A stretch of 64,000 bases of DNA, taken from positions 1 to 64,000 of the forward strand of contig JAPPCX010000054.1 of the NCBI GenBank assembly GCA_028875655.1. The letters run 5' to 3'. Both the position numbers and the translations under genes were made by a program. Shown piece after piece: positions 39,217 to 47,742 of this stretch (its first letter is position 1; every line of letters starts with the position of its first letter). Under the pieces are notes generated by a model, which ran no database searches, had not been told where the DNA came from, and saw only the letters and a list, made by a program, of their open reading frames with translations. The DNA comes from Chloroflexota bacterium. GTDB taxonomy: Bacteria > Chloroflexota > Dehalococcoidia > Lucifugimonadales > UBA3495.

Positions 39217-39572
39217 TGCGGTTAGTCATTGACGAAAATATGTCCCCCGTTATCGCGACGCTGTTACGCAACTACGGGCACGACGTCATAGCGGTGGCTG
39301 AGGAATCGCCACGGTTGCCCGACCCGGCGGTTATGGAATGGGCCGTGCGAGAAGACCGGATACTGGTCACATCCGATAACGATTTCGGCGCTTTGATCTA
39401 CCATCAGGGCTTACCGTCGCCCCCGGCAGTGGTTCTGTTTCGCGTAGCAAATTTGTCCGGCCACGAACTGATCGAGTTTGTGGCTGAAACCTTGCGAGAG
39501 GAGCGAGACTGGGAGGGCTTCTTTTGGGTAGCGGAAACCGGCGGAATACGCCGGCGCCGGTTGCCACCTTAA
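39213..39572 (+). CDS. DUF5615 PIN-like protein (putative toxin)
   Basis: LVIDENMSPVIATLLRNYGHDVIAV; ILVTSDNDFGALI. Confidence 0.85.
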   Translation: MMRLVIDENMSPVIATLLRNYGHDVIAVAEESPRLPDPAVMEWAVREDRILVTSDNDFGALIYHQGLPSPPAVVLFRVANLSGHELIEFVAETLREERDWEGFFWVAETGGIRRRRLPP

Positions 39573-39607
39573 GGCGCCAAGAGGGCTGACAATCGTTGCC
39601 CGCGAAT

Positions 39608-40366
39608 TTACTCTTTCCAGAAACGTTCTTCGGTCCAACGCCAGCCGGCGGCGGTTACTATTTCGCGGCTGGATTCGATCATCCCGGGATGGCCGCAGGC
39701 GTAGATCAGGGTGTCATCGCGGTTGAGGTCAAACTTGTCGAGGTAGGCGGCGACGATGTTGTTCAGGCGGCCGGTTTCACCCGCCCACGCGGAGTTGCGG
39801 GATTCCGTGGGCCGGCTGACGGCGGGGACGAATGACACGGTTTCCGCATATTCAGCGGCCAAGCCGGACAGTTCGACGTCATAGACGAACTCGTCCAGAT
39901 AGGAGGCGCCTTCGAGGATGTAGAAGTGATGACCGGCGTGTCCCCGGTGGAGGTAGTCCCGCACGATGCTGATGTAGGGAGCCACGCCGGTCACAGTGCC
40001 CAGCATCAGGTGTTGCGTGGCGGAGCGGTCCATGAGAAAGATGCCCTTGGCCCGGGGCCGGATCGACATGGTGTCGCCAACGTCCATGCGCCACATACGG
40101 GGCGTCAACTCGCCATCGGGCACCAACTCTACGAAAATCTCCAGCAGGGGTTCGTGGGGAGCGGAAACTATGGAATATGCCCGCTCGATGCCATCCAGGC
40201 CCAAGGTGCAGTATTGGCCCGGCTTGAAGTTGAACTCAAAGCCCTGGGGTTCCAGTTTGATGACCATGAGATCATCGGTGTAGTCGAAGCGCTCGACCAG
40301 ACGGGCGCGGGGGAGGTTGACGGTACGGTCGCGGGTAGCGGTGGCTGCGGGTTGGACGCTCGTCAT
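39608..40366 (-). CDS. Ferredoxin-NADP+ reductase family (Fpr-like)
   Basis: FKPGQYCTLGLDGIERAYSIVSAP; LGTVTGVAPYISIVRD; YACGHPGMIES. Confidence 0.85.
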   Translation of the reverse strand: MTSVQPAATATRDRTVNLPRARLVERFDYTDDLMVIKLEPQGFEFNFKPGQYCTLGLDGIERAYSIVSAPHEPLLEIFVELVPDGELTPRMWRMDVGDTMSIRPRAKGIFLMDRSATQHLMLGTVTGVAPYISIVRDYLHRGHAGHHFYILEGASYLDEFVYDVELSGLAAEYAETVSFVPAVSRPTESRNSAWAGETGRLNNIVAAYLDKFDLNRDDTLIYACGHPGMIESSREIVTAAGWRWTEERFWKE

Positions 40367-40441
40367 TATTGCTCCGTAATCAGTTGGGGTATAACTTAGC
40401 CATGATACCCCGTAAATGTTACGCCGGTGTTGCCGACTTCG

Positions 40442-43300
40442 TTACCGGTCCAGCGGTTCCACCCGGCACGGTTCGATCAGCAAACCCGGCACGCGGGCCA
40501 TGGGATTGACGTCCTCCGAAACCTGCAACTCCACAGCGAGTTCTCCGAACAGGGTGGTGATCGCGACGACGCCGGCCGGAACCAGCGCGTCAATTCCGGC
40601 GACGCCGGCAATCCTGCTGGCAGCGGTTACAACGTTGACCGGCACTCCGTCCACGATGTTCCATGCGGCGGCGTCATCCGGATTGAGTCGCACCTCTTCG
40701 TCGCGGACAATTCGATTGAGTTCGCCTCGGTTGGAGTCGCCGGGTTCGATGACGGTTTCTCGCTCGCGTTGCAGCAGGACCCGACCCGGCGCCAGGAGCG
40801 CGGGAAATTCGGGATCGGCCGGCCAGTCCGCCGCCCGGAAGCGCGGCGCTCCGGGCTCCGCTTTGCCGTTGGGGAAACCATCGGCGTAGAGAACCGGGGA
40901 GGAGGGGTTGTCGGCGTCCGGGCACGGCCATTGAATGCCGCGTTCTTCCCGGGACGTATAGAGTATCTGGGTGGGACGGGGCGATTCGACACCGGTTTGC
41001 ATCACCAGGGCCGATTCCCGAGCCAGCCGGTCGTAGCTGACGCCGCCGTAGTTCCGGGTAACCGAAGCGATCTCATGCATCAGCGCCGCCGGGTCGGCGT
41101 AGCTGATACCGGTGATACCCAAGCGCTGGGCCAGTTGCTCGAACAGCCAGCCTTCGGGTTTGGCGTCGTTGTTCTTCACGGACACCGCCGGACGGACGCG
41201 TTGGATCCGGCGTTCCAGGTTGGTAAACGTGCCGTCTTTTTCGGCGAACGTAACCCTGGGAAGGACGACGTCCGCGATCTGGGCCGCGGGAGTGAGGAAC
41301 GTGTCCATCACCGCCAGAAAGTCCAGCTTTTCCAGCACTGCCAGTCCGTCCCCGAGCAGGCCGTTGGTGAAATTCGGGCTGTCGCCGACGACAATCATGG
41401 ACTGGATGTCCCCCGAGGCGGCCGCTTCGAGCATTTCGGCAACGCCCATGCTGTGCTGCGGCGGCGGGAGGGTGGCTTCCCAAACCGCTTCCACGCGGGC
41501 GCGGTTTTCATCATCAAACAGCGGGCCGCCGCCGGGCAGGCGATTGGGGATGCAGCCTATGTCGGTAGCGCCCTGGGTGTTGGCGCCCTGCCGCATGGGG
41601 AAGAGACCGCCGGCCGGCTTGCCGACGTTGTGGGTGAACAGGGCCAGGTCGCACAGGGCCACAACGCAGTCGCGGGTTATGGCCGAAGGCACGTTGTCCA
41701 ATCCGTACACAATGGCCGAATTCGCGGCGTTGGCATAAAGCCGGGCAGCCTGGGCAATATCGTCATAGGGGACGCCGGTAGAGGCGATGGCGGCCTCGTC
41801 GATGCGTTCCAGTTCGTAGAGCAGAGTGTCGTGGTCGTCCACGTTTTCCGCCATCCACTCGGCATCAACCAGACCTTCATCGAGCACCGTCTTGAGTATC
41901 GCGCCAATGAGGAGCAATTCGGCACCGGGCACGGGGCGCAGCCAAAGGTTGGCATACCGCGTCAGTTCCACTTCCCGGGTATCTATGACGATGAGGGAAG
42001 CGCCGTCGCGGGCGGCCTGTTTGATGGGGACGCCGACGACGTTGTGGCTCTCGGTGAGATTGGTGTTGAAAACCAGGATGCAATCCGAGTTCTTGAGGTC
42101 CCAGATGGAGTTGGTCGCTCCGGGATAACCGAGCACGTCCTCCAGGCCCCTGGTCAAGTCGGGCTGGACGTTGCCGGAGTGGTCCAGATTGTGGGTGTTC
42201 ATCCCGATGTGGGCGAACTTCTGGGCCAGGTAAAACTCTTCGTTGGTGCTGTCGGCAGCGGTCACCAGGCCGAATCCGTTGCCTGACCGGTGGGGTCGCA
42301 GGCGTTCGGCGATCAGGTCGAGGGCCTCGTCCCAGGTGGCAGACTGCAGGATCCCGTTCCGCCGGATCAATGGACGCCGCAATCGTTGTCCATTGGTGAG
42401 ATGGCCCAAGCCGAACTTGCCCTTGTAGCAGGCCTGCCCACGGTTGGCGGGGGCGTTGTATTCAGGGATGGCGCGGATCACGCGACCCTGTTCGTTGATT
42501 TCCAGGTTCATCTGGCAGCCCACCGGGCAATGGGTGCAGATGGTCCGTTGCACGCTGGCGGCCTTTTCCCACTTGTTCTCCCGCTCGGTGAGGGCTCCCA
42601 CCGGGCAAACGTCCAGGCAGGCGCCGCAAAATTCGCAACCGGATTCCAGAAGGGAGGTGCCGAAAGACGTACCCACCAGGGCCTTGCCCGAGCGTTCGGT
42701 GAAGCAGATGGCATTGTCGCCGCGCACCTCCTCGCACACCCGGACGCAACGGCCACAGGTGATACACAGGTTGTAGTCCCGGTCGTAGAAGGGATCGCTG
42801 ACTTCCAGAGGAATGTCCCGGTACGCATAGGTCATCGGGGATTCCAGTTCCATCCCCAGATAACGTACCGTGTCCTTGAACTCGCAGCGCTCGTTCTTGG
42901 GGCAAGTTACGCAGCGGTCGTTGACGGAGACGTGGCGGAGGCAAACGTCGGAAGGGCCGCAGATGTCCACGCGGTGACAGGTGAGGCAGCCGTTGGGATG
43001 CTCGGCAATGAGCATCTGCATGACGGAGCGGCGCAGCTCGTTGACGTCCGGGGTTTCGCTCCAGACGGTCATGCCGTCGGTGGCGGCCAGGGTGCAGGCG
43101 GCCGGGAAGCCCGGTACCCTGCCCCGCTCGTTTTCCGCGACCACCACGCACATCCGGCAGGCCGCGTAGGGCTTCATGCCGGAGTGGTAGCACAGATAGG
43201 GAACGTAAACGCCGGCGTCGATGGCGGCTTCGAGCACCATCTTGCCGGGTTGCGTACGGATTTCCACCCCGTCGATTGAGATGGTTATGTCGTCAGGCAT
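40442..43300 (-). CDS. NuoG/formate-dehydrogenase-alpha-like molybdopterin oxidoreductase with N-terminal 2Fe-2S/4Fe-4S domains
   Basis: 2Fe-2S (YLCYHSG..ACRMCVV), CITCGRCVRVCEE, CEFCGACLDVCPVGAL, TICTHCPVGCQ; catalytic Cys/Sec motif absent. Confidence 0.85.
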   Translation of the reverse strand: MPDDITISIDGVEIRTQPGKMVLEAAIDAGVYVPYLCYHSGMKPYAACRMCVVVAENERGRVPGFPAACTLAATDGMTVWSETPDVNELRRSVMQMLIAEHPNGCLTCHRVDICGPSDVCLRHVSVNDRCVTCPKNERCEFKDTVRYLGMELESPMTYAYRDIPLEVSDPFYDRDYNLCITCGRCVRVCEEVRGDNAICFTERSGKALVGTSFGTSLLESGCEFCGACLDVCPVGALTERENKWEKAASVQRTICTHCPVGCQMNLEINEQGRVIRAIPEYNAPANRGQACYKGKFGLGHLTNGQRLRRPLIRRNGILQSATWDEALDLIAERLRPHRSGNGFGLVTAADSTNEEFYLAQKFAHIGMNTHNLDHSGNVQPDLTRGLEDVLGYPGATNSIWDLKNSDCILVFNTNLTESHNVVGVPIKQAARDGASLIVIDTREVELTRYANLWLRPVPGAELLLIGAILKTVLDEGLVDAEWMAENVDDHDTLLYELERIDEAAIASTGVPYDDIAQAARLYANAANSAIVYGLDNVPSAITRDCVVALCDLALFTHNVGKPAGGLFPMRQGANTQGATDIGCIPNRLPGGGPLFDDENRARVEAVWEATLPPPQHSMGVAEMLEAAASGDIQSMIVVGDSPNFTNGLLGDGLAVLEKLDFLAVMDTFLTPAAQIADVVLPRVTFAEKDGTFTNLERRIQRVRPAVSVKNNDAKPEGWLFEQLAQRLGITGISYADPAALMHEIASVTRNYGGVSYDRLARESALVMQTGVESPRPTQILYTSREERGIQWPCPDADNPSSPVLYADGFPNGKAEPGAPRFRAADWPADPEFPALLAPGRVLLQRERETVIEPGDSNRGELNRIVRDEEVRLNPDDAAAWNIVDGVPVNVVTAASRIAGVAGIDALVPAGVVAITTLFGELAVELQVSEDVNPMARVPGLLIEPCRVEPLDR

Positions 43301-43357
43301 GTGCGCTCCCAAATCCGGTTTGCATTACCTTTGAAGGAGAAATCCCAAGCGGAGTTC

Positions 43358-43387
43358 TTGGACAGATGAATAAATTGTCGGTACAAT
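43358..43387 (+). promoter_or_regulatory. Sigma70-like promoter TTGGAC-N18-TACAAT for brnA-like gene
   Basis: -35 at 43358-43363, -10 at 43382-43387; SD gaggagg before ATG 43415. Confidence 0.55.
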
Positions 43388-43414
43388 TTGTGAGCAGAGC
43401 GGAGAGGAGGACGT

Positions 43415-43723
43415 ATGACAGAGAGCGACCGTGAAATATACATCCTCACCGATGAAGAAGAAGCCGAAGCGCAACGGGAAATCGCCCTTGATCCAGACGC
43501 CCCGGAGTGGACGGATGAGGACTGGGCTAGAGCGCGGCCAGCCAGCGAGGTTCTGCCGCATCTAGTCGCGGAGTATCGGCGCACCCGAGGCAAGCAGAAG
43601 GCTCCCGTCAAAGAGAAAGTCACGCTCCGACTCGATGCCGACATACTGGCCCACTTTCGCCGTGAGGGAAAAGGTTGGCAAACCAGACTTAACGATGTGC
43701 TGCGTAAGGCTGTCATGGGTTGA
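43415..43723 (+). CDS. BrnA-like antitoxin (solitary)
   Basis: C-terminal KVTLRLDADILAHFRREGKGWQTRLNDVLRKAV typical of BrnA. Confidence 0.8.
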   Translation: MTESDREIYILTDEEEAEAQREIALDPDAPEWTDEDWARARPASEVLPHLVAEYRRTRGKQKAPVKEKVTLRLDADILAHFRREGKGWQTRLNDVLRKAVMG

Positions 43724-43760
43724 TTGCATTTGCTCGGTACGATTGACATACGGAGCGGGG

Positions 43761-45521
43761 TTATCTGCGAGTCAACTTGGGTGAGAAGACCTGTTCCGGA
43801 CAGTCGCCGGTGTGTCGCTTATCGCGTATGTGGGCCTCGAACTCGTCGCCGAAGTAGCGCAGGGCGGACGATACCGGGTTGAAGCCCAGCTGGCCGTGGC
43901 CGCACAGGGAACCGGCCTGCATGTTCTCGCCGATGTTCCGCATCAGGGCCAGGTCTTCCTCGGTGCCCTCCAGGTTGCTGATGCGCTCCAGGATTTCCAG
44001 CAGGTGGCTCATCCCCATGCGGCAGGGGAAGCACTTGCCGCAGGATTCGTACTGGCAGAAGGCAATCAGGTTGCGGGTGAGGTCAACGGCGCAGGTGTCC
44101 TCGTCGCAAACGATGATGCCGCCGGAGCCGAGGATGGCGCCCGCTGCGCGGAACACGTCGAAATCCAGCACCAGATCAAGGTTGGCATCGCTGGCGGAAA
44201 GCACGCCGCCCAAGGGGCCGCCCGTTTGCAGCAGCTTCATGCTTTTGCCGTTGGGAACTCCGCCGGCCATATCGAAAAGCACCTGCCGGAACGTCATGCC
44301 TAGGGGCACCTCGATCAGGCCGGGGTAAGTGATGTCGCCGGAAAGGCAGAGGATGGCGGTGCCGCTGCTGCCGTTGATGCGGTTGTCCGGGTCGGGCCGG
44401 GTGCCGATGCCGGCGAACCACTCGCCGCCGCGGGCGACGATCTCCGGCACGTAAGCCAGCGTCTTGACGTTGTTGATGTTGGAAGGCTTGCCGAAGACGC
44501 CCACTTGCGCGGGGAAAGGCGGGCGGTAGCGGGGCATGGAACGCTTGCCTTCAATTGCCTCCATGAGCGCGGTTTCCTCGCCGGAAACGTAGGAGTCGCC
44601 GGTGAGCGCCACCTCAACGTCAAAGGAGAAATCGCTCCCCAGTATGTTCTGGCCCAGCAACCCAAGCTCGTAGGCTTGCTCGATGACGGCGCGGGTGCGG
44701 TCTATGGGCTGGTTGTGGCCGTGGCGGATGAAGACGTAGCCACGGTTGGCGTTGCAGGCGTAGCCGGCGATGGTGATGCCCTCCACCACGGTGGCAGGGT
44801 CGCTTTCCAGGATTCCCCGGTCGTTGAACGCGCCGGGATCGCCCTCCTCGCAGTTGCAGAGGATGTACTTGTTGGGGTCGGGGTTGCCGGCGAGGAACCC
44901 CCACTTGACGCCGGCGGGAAACGCCGCGCCGCCGCGTCCACGGAGGCCGGAAGTGAGCACTTCCTGGCGGGCCTCGTCCGGTGTCATGGCGGTGAGGGCC
45001 TTGTTCAAGGCAGAGTACCCGCCGTTGGCGATGTACTGGTACAGGTCCGAGGGGTCGATGTGGCCGGCGTTGCGCAGGGCGATGCGCTGCTGCTGCGCCA
45101 GCATGGGATGATCGTTGAGATCGGGGATGCCGTCCTGGGCGGCGCCGGCGTCGCCCAGGTAACCGAGAACGTGTTCGGACACCGGCTCTCCGCCGGTTAC
45201 GTGCTGGCTCACGATGCGCTGTGCGATTTGGGGTGTGACGTTGCGATAGAAGATGCGCGGGCCGTTGGGCATCTGAACGTCCAGCAGCGGCTCGGCGAAG
45301 CACAGTCCCAGGGTGCCAACCTCCGACACGTTGGCCTGGATCTGTCGCTCGGCCAGGACCGCGTTCACTGCTGCCACAACCTCAAAGCCGCCGGCGGCCT
45401 CGCCGGCAAGGCCGGTGCCGACGCGAACCCACGGGCGGTCACCGTTGGTCAAAGCCTGCCAACGCCGTTCGGCCTCGGCGAGGATGGAATCGAAATCTGC
45501 GGTGGTGGTAGAAATAGCCAC
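43761..45521 (-). CDS. NuoF-like NADH-binding subunit with N-terminal thioredoxin-like 2Fe-2S region
   Basis: GLRGRGGAAFPAGVKW; NCEEGDPGAFNDRGILE; YESCGKCFPCRMG. Confidence 0.9.
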   Translation of the reverse strand: MAISTTTADFDSILAEAERRWQALTNGDRPWVRVGTGLAGEAAGGFEVVAAVNAVLAERQIQANVSEVGTLGLCFAEPLLDVQMPNGPRIFYRNVTPQIAQRIVSQHVTGGEPVSEHVLGYLGDAGAAQDGIPDLNDHPMLAQQQRIALRNAGHIDPSDLYQYIANGGYSALNKALTAMTPDEARQEVLTSGLRGRGGAAFPAGVKWGFLAGNPDPNKYILCNCEEGDPGAFNDRGILESDPATVVEGITIAGYACNANRGYVFIRHGHNQPIDRTRAVIEQAYELGLLGQNILGSDFSFDVEVALTGDSYVSGEETALMEAIEGKRSMPRYRPPFPAQVGVFGKPSNINNVKTLAYVPEIVARGGEWFAGIGTRPDPDNRINGSSGTAILCLSGDITYPGLIEVPLGMTFRQVLFDMAGGVPNGKSMKLLQTGGPLGGVLSASDANLDLVLDFDVFRAAGAILGSGGIIVCDEDTCAVDLTRNLIAFCQYESCGKCFPCRMGMSHLLEILERISNLEGTEEDLALMRNIGENMQAGSLCGHGQLGFNPVSSALRYFGDEFEAHIRDKRHTGDCPEQVFSPKLTRR

Positions 45522-45535
45522 GACGAAAGCCGGAT

Positions 45536-46015
45536 TCAGTGGGACGGAGCGGATTGCAGGGCGGTTGCGATTCTATCGCGAGCGGATTCGGGAGTGACGC
45601 GGCCGGCCAGGTGGTGGTCGATGGCCATGACCGGGGCGTGGGCGCACGCGCCCAGGCACGTATTGTACCGGAGCGTAGCCTTGCCGTCGGGGGTATCGCC
45701 CTCGTCGGAAAGGCCCAGGGCATCCTGGGCCGCGGCTATGATGCGGCCGGCGCCCATGACGTGGCACGACGGGCCCCAGCAGACCTCAACGCGGTGCTCC
45801 ATGGGCGGATCGAACCGAAAGTTGGGGTAAAAGGTTGCGACGGCCCAAACGTCGTTAACGGTGGCGTCCATGCGGGACGCGACGGCTTCAACGGCCTCTT
45901 TGGGGATGTAGCCGATGGCGTCCTCGACCGCCAGGAGGGACGAGAGGACGGTTACGGTGGATTGCGGCTGATTGTTGACTGCGTCGGCAATCAGGGACTG
46001 AGTAGCGGCGTCCAT
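45536..46015 (-). CDS. NuoE-like 2Fe-2S subunit
   Basis: VEVCWGPSCHVMGA ... YNTCLGACAHAPVM. Confidence 0.9.
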   Translation of the reverse strand: MDAATQSLIADAVNNQPQSTVTVLSSLLAVEDAIGYIPKEAVEAVASRMDATVNDVWAVATFYPNFRFDPPMEHRVEVCWGPSCHVMGAGRIIAAAQDALGLSDEGDTPDGKATLRYNTCLGACAHAPVMAIDHHLAGRVTPESARDRIATALQSAPSH

Positions 46016-46140
46016 GGTGCAACGGGGTACTTTGTGAAATTCGGTACAAGGGAGTTGGTCGTCGCCAGTCTAGCACACGGTATGCCGGCGGGCAACGACA
46101 GCCAGCGGCATACCGGTCGGTTGCAGCCGTAATAGCGCGG

Positions 46141-46803
46141 TCAACTCTGATCGGCGGCCCGGTTTTCCAGGGCTTTGTCCATGACCCGCTGGAAGACTTC
46201 GTAGGGCTGCGCGCCCGTGAAGAGAAGGTTGTCGAACACGAACGTGGGGATGCCACGGATGCCGTAGCCCAGGGCCTCGTGGTACTGGTCCACGACGCGC
46301 TGAGCATAATGGCCGGATTCGACCCGTTCCTTCAACTCCGCGCCATCCAGCCCGACGCTGCGTCCGATATCGGCCAGCACGGAGGGGTCGCCCAGGTTTT
46401 CCCGGCGGTCCCAATAGGCTTCGTAGGCGGCGTGGTGGTACTCGAGGAACTTGCCGTGCTCCTGTGCGTATTCGGTGGCCTGCAGGGAGTTCAGGCTGTT
46501 GGGGGTGTATTGGGGCGGGCGCATCACGATGTTCGCTTCCCGCGCCTGGGTGCGCAGCGGGTCGGAAAGTTCGTCGTCGGATTCGCCGGGACGGGGTTCC
46601 CGCACGCGGCCTTCCACCGGGGTGTCGGGGCGCAGGAGGTAGGCCCGGCCTTCGACGGTGATGTCGTACTCATCCGCAAGTTTGTCGACGCGTTCCAGGC
46701 CGACGTAGCACCAGGGTCAAATATAGTCGTACCAGACGATGACGTGCACCGGGTTGGGGTCGTCAGGATGGCTGTGAGCAGGCGGCTGTTGGGCGGTGGA
46801 CAT
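46141..46803 (-). CDS. DsbA/FrnE-like thioredoxin-fold oxidoreductase, predicted selenoprotein (Sec encoded by TGA at 46717-46719)
   Basis: ATG at 46803 with SD gaggtg; reads MSTAQQPPAHSHPDDPNPVHVIVWYDYI-U-PWCYVGLERVDKLADEYDITVEGRAYLLRPD...; C-terminal GYGIRGIPTFVFDNLLFTGAQP; TGA replaces the first Cys of CPWC. Confidence 0.85.
46684..46704 (-). promoter_or_regulatory. Candidate bacterial SECIS of the DsbA-like selenoprotein
   Basis: GUCGGC-CUGGAACGC-GUCGAC starting 13 nt after UGA; loop contains GG at +21/+22. Confidence 0.5.
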
Positions 46804-46821
46804 GGCGGCACCTCAGCGGGG

Positions 46822-46850
46822 CTGGATTCCCGCTTTCGCGGGAATGACGG
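46822..46850. repeat. Dispersed palindromic repeat family A
   Basis: ctggattcccgctttcgcgggaatgacgg. Confidence 0.9.
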
Positions 46851-46901
46851 TCAGATAGGGGAATGAGGGTCAGATGGGAGAATGGCGGCGAGATGGTTTG
46901 A

Positions 46902-47612
46902 TCAGCACATGGCGAGACGGTCGAGCAGCGGGTACAGACCTTCCAGGCTGTCGATGTGGTCGCAGCCGGCCACGTCGGAGTGGAAACCGCCGCGGTCGAT
47001 CAGGACGGGATAAAGGCCGGCCTCGCGGGCGCCCTGGACATCGGAGCGGGGCTGGTCGCCGACGTGCATGGCCTGGTGCGGCGACACGGCCATACGCTCC
47101 AGTCCGGCTTCAAAGATAGCGGTGGCGGGTTTCTCGCCCACCTCGCGCCCGGTGATGCAGAACTCCAGGTACTCGTGGATCCCGATCCGGCGGGTGAGTT
47201 CCTCCATGTCCCGCCGCAGGTTGGTGAGGACGGCCAGGCGGTAGCCGCGGGCTTTGAGTTCGGCCAGGACGGGCCGGGTCTCCTCAAACTCGACCAGTTC
47301 CTTGGGGACCGAGATGGCCATGTCCCAGATTTGCTTGGCCATGCGCAGGGAAACGGCGACTCCCGACTCTTCCAGTATGATCTGCTCGTACCGGGCGAAG
47401 AAAGCATCGCGGTCGGCGGCGTCGCGGTCGCCCAGGGGCATGCGGTGGTTTTCCTCGTTGAAATAGAGGTCGGCGATGGCGTAGCCCCGGGCCAGGCGTT
47501 CCGGTGGAACCCGTATGCCGAGGTTCTGGCAAGCGGCGTGTTGAATCTGGGGCAGAGGCGGCCAGAATCGCACCAGAGTGTTGTAGAAATCGAAGAATAT
47601 CGCGTCGATCAT
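46902..47612 (-). CDS. HAD-family hydrolase
   Basis: AIFFDFYNTLVRF; AMHVGDQPRSDVQGAREAG. Confidence 0.85.
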   Translation of the reverse strand: MIDAIFFDFYNTLVRFWPPLPQIQHAACQNLGIRVPPERLARGYAIADLYFNEENHRMPLGDRDAADRDAFFARYEQIILEESGVAVSLRMAKQIWDMAISVPKELVEFEETRPVLAELKARGYRLAVLTNLRRDMEELTRRIGIHEYLEFCITGREVGEKPATAIFEAGLERMAVSPHQAMHVGDQPRSDVQGAREAGLYPVLIDRGGFHSDVAGCDHIDSLEGLYPLLDRLAMC

Positions 47613-47672
47613 TGGGTTAGAGGAGCGCCCCGACTAGCGAGAGTGGCCAATGGCCCCGGTCGGACGCCGCCA

Positions 47673-47681
47673 ATAATAGCA
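47673..47681 (-). promoter_or_regulatory. Putative extended -10 promoter TGC-TATTAT
   Basis: Reverse-strand GTTGTGCTATTATTGG upstream of the HAD gene. Confidence 0.4.
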
Positions 47682-47742
47682 CAACCGAATTGAGCCGCAT
47701 TGGTGGTTGCCGAATACACCAATAGTGGGATTGACCACAGCA

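Noticed and set aside
40442-43300. Formate-dehydrogenase-like gene considered as a third selenoprotein
   Set aside because: ORF is open throughout with no in-frame TGA, and the expected catalytic position is neither Cys nor Sec.
35974-46719. Genome-wide TGA reassignment (e.g. to Trp or Gly) as explanation for the two in-frame TGAs
   Set aside because: Many clear genes here (e.g. 25-2055, pyrR) terminate at TGA, Trp is encoded by TGG, and both recoded TGAs fall exactly at conserved Cys positions.
35974-46719. Sequencing error or pseudogene as explanation for both in-frame TGAs
   Set aside because: Cannot be fully excluded without reads, but both frames are otherwise intact with SDs, the TGAs occur only at Cys1 of CxxC, and one has a canonical SECIS hairpin.
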